DNA of 64,000 nucleotides from positions 209,484-273,483 of the forward strand of contig NZ_WTWX01000002.1 in the NCBI RefSeq assembly GCF_009870785.1, given 5' to 3'. The notes beneath the pieces were generated by a model. It was not told the origin of the DNA, ran no database searches, and saw only the letters and a program-made list of their open reading frames with translations. Numbering within the stretch: position 1 is the first letter of the stretch; each line of letters opens with the position of its first letter. The translations under genes and the position numbers were made by a program. The DNA is from Paenibacillus sp. An7. GTDB lineage: Bacteria > Bacillota > Bacilli > Paenibacillales > Paenibacillaceae. Positions 62,567 through 64,000 of this stretch are shown piece after piece.

Positions 62567-62848
62567 TTACACCCCGCTCACTAAGCGGCCCAGAGTGCTG
62601 TCTGCATCGTCCTCCGCGTGAAAGGCTTCGGAAGCCATGGTCAAATTAATTTTGGCCATTTCCATGTAGCCGCGCTGCATGGTTTCTCTGATGTAACGCT
62701 TCTTGCGCTCCATCAAATACAGCTTCATAGCTTGCCTAATAAATTCACTGCGGTTCGAATTTTCCATTGCTACGATCCCATCAACTTCCTGCAAAAGATG
62801 ATCTGGCAAACTGATCATAATCCGTTTGGTGTTCTGTACATTGGTCAA
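62567..62848 (-). CDS. ndoAI: Antitoxin EndoAI (MazE-like, ribbon-helix-helix)
   Basis: This ~93-residue antitoxin has an N-terminal ribbon-helix-helix DNA-binding segment (KRIMISLPDHLLQEVDGIV and SNRSEFIRQAMKLY) and a C-terminal toxin-binding helix (EMAKINLTMASEAF). With a TTG start at 62848 the length equals B. subtilis EndoAI (93 residues, as remembered); an upstream GTG at 62869 gives 100. It represses its own promoter in the family. It lies between alr and ndoA, as in Bacillus. Confidence 0.92.
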   Translation of the reverse strand: MTNVQNTKRIMISLPDHLLQEVDGIVAMENSNRSEFIRQAMKLYLMERKKRYIRETMQRGYMEMAKINLTMASEAFHAEDDADSTLGRLVSGV

Positions 62849-63066
62849 GTCTCTTCCACCCCCACACAAAACCTACGCCACTGTTACCAGTATAACGTTA
62901 TTTCAGGAAATTTATACAAGAGGATATATATGCCCCGCGTATATCAAGTATGCATTACTCATTATAAACGGAATGAACGAATACGTACATCATCCATTTT
63001 GTAAATATCTACACAATTCGCGGGTTTTAGACGATATCCTCTTTCTTCACAGAAATTTCACGAAAC

Positions 63067-64000
63067 TTAGGATAACAGGGCGTTAACGCGAGCGATGACT
63101 TTTCCATCCCGGATATAAATACGCGGGACACGATTTGCAATCATGCACAGAACTTCGTAGTTAATCGTATCAATCTTCGATGCCAGCTCGTCGGCAGTAA
63201 TCGTGCTGCCCATTTGCTGACCGATGAGAACAACCTCTTCACCAGCTTTAATATCTTCCTTATCCGTTAACGTTTGCAAAGACACCATACACTGATCCAT
63301 ACAAATGGTACCAACGACCGGGACGCGGTGGCCGCGTATTAGAACGTCTGCTTTACCGGTTAGCATCCGAGAATAACCATCTGCATAACCGATTGGAAGG
63401 GTTCCAATCCTTTCTTCATTTGAAGAATAATATTTGGTTCCGTAACTAATGCCCCAATGTTCTGGAACATTTTTTACATAAACAATCTTTGTCTTTAGTG
63501 AAAGCACTGGGAGTAATTGCACGCTCTGCTTATCCACTTCTTCCGATGGATATAGACCATACAGGCTAATTCCTACCCGCACCATATCGAGCGAAAGAGA
63601 CGGAGTATCAATAGCAGCAGCGCTGTTACCCATATGTATGATCGGGAGCTTGTAACCTGAATCCCGCAGCGCGCTAATCACATCCATGAACCGTTGATAT
63701 TGCATCAGTGTATAGTCTTTGTTTTCTTCATCCGCTTTGGCAAAATGGGTATATGCCCCTTCGAGTTCTACATAGGAAAGACATGACAGGCGGCCTGCTG
63801 CCTGCTTTGCGTCTTCTGCCGTAATAACTCCAAGACGCCCCATCCCGCTGTCAATCTTAAGATGCACTTTCAGCTTGCGTATGTCTTCGGAAGGATCAAG
63901 GTTTTCGATACTTGTGATAACTTCCTCACTAAATACCGTTACCGTAATATCGTTTTGATATGCAATCTCGATCCCTTCCGGTGGTGTATATCCCAGTATA
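63067..64000 (-). CDS. alr: Alanine racemase, 3' part (5' end outside the window)
   Basis: The frame remains open to the window edge and would continue beyond it. It encodes the catalytic and C-terminal portions of alanine racemase, which makes D-alanine for peptidoglycan. Visible are LGYTPPEG at the window end, KIDSGMGRLG near residue 49 of the visible part, the catalytic Tyr in ISYGTKYYS, and RVGISLYG and MDQCMV. The pyridoxal-phosphate lysine lies outside. It is upstream of ndoAI, as in Bacillus. Confidence 0.95.
   Translation of the reverse strand, partial: ILGYTPPEGIEIAYQNDITVTVFSEEVITSIENLDPSEDIRKLKVHLKIDSGMGRLGVITAEDAKQAAGRLSCLSYVELEGAYTHFAKADEENKDYTLMQYQRFMDVISALRDSGYKLPIIHMGNSAAAIDTPSLSLDMVRVGISLYGLYPSEEVDKQSVQLLPVLSLKTKIVYVKNVPEHWGISYGTKYYSSNEERIGTLPIGYADGYSRMLTGKADVLIRGHRVPVVGTICMDQCMVSLQTLTDKEDIKAGEEVVLIGQQMGSTITADELASKIDTINYEVLCMIANRVPRIYIRDGKVIARVNALLS

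Noticed and set aside
1-64000. CRISPR arrays, prophage, insertion sequences, rRNA
   Set aside because: No regularly spaced repeats, transposase, integrase, phage structural genes or rRNA sequence were seen.

Overview
The window reads as a chromosomal segment of a Paenibacillus-like, spore-forming Firmicute. Supporting signs are the low-to-middle G+C content, AGGAGG-type ribosome binding sites with frequent TTG and GTG starts, the alr-mazE-mazF order, the tex / cmpA / sprT-like neighbourhood (CmpA is a spore-cortex checkpoint protein), a GlnR/TnrA-type nitrogen box, and ydaO-type c-di-AMP riboswitches. There is no phage, transposase, CRISPR array or rRNA. Assignments rest on reading sequence and protein motifs; no database search was run.

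Layout. 1-4.5 kb: small membrane and unknown proteins (an AT-rich pair at 880-2269) and a PhnP-like metallo-hydrolase. 4.5-8.8 kb: an orphan peptide-type binding lipoprotein, an orphan CysA-like ABC ATPase with a possible CymR-type operator, and a yigZ-tetR pair behind a perfect palindrome. 9-16 kb: central metabolism and repair (pgi, a 3-hydroxyisobutyrate dehydrogenase-like enzyme, tkt, nfo-purU). 17.3-21.5 kb: a pentoside utilisation locus (GH43 glycosidase, MFS permease, divergent AraC regulator, cre-like box). 22.5-33.4 kb: a complete ten-gene Tad/Flp pilus operon (tadZ, tadA, tadB, tadC, flp, tadE-like, DUF5702-like, tadE-like with a C-terminal beta-sandwich, tadV, FHA protein) whose leader holds an intrinsic terminator.

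33.5-44.1 kb: a secreted nuclease lipoprotein, DCC and zinc-cysteine proteins, Ohr, a serine hydrolase, MntH, a nucleoside transporter divergent from a YeiL-like CRP/FNR regulator, a HAD phosphatase, a small Rossmann-like protein behind two tandem c-di-AMP riboswitches that each carry their own terminator, and a glutathione peroxidase. 44.1-51.7 kb: a urea/nitrogen region (orphan ureF, a PAS protein, and urtABCDE with a GlnR box across the promoter -35), flanked by tRNA-Leu copies. 51.9-56.9 kb: degV, tRNAs Leu-Lys-Glu, a deoR-cof operon, tRNAs Ser-Asn, a sprT-like gene and cmpA. 57-64 kb: tex, a palindromic MITE-like repeat, a GH36 alpha-galactosidase, mazF, mazE and the 3' part of alr, which runs off the window end.

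The most notable signals are the tandem c-di-AMP riboswitches in front of an orphan Rossmann-like protein, the terminator-bearing leader of the tad operon, and a perfect 14-bp palindrome at exactly -41.5 of a predicted nucleoside-transporter promoter next to a CRP/FNR-family gene.
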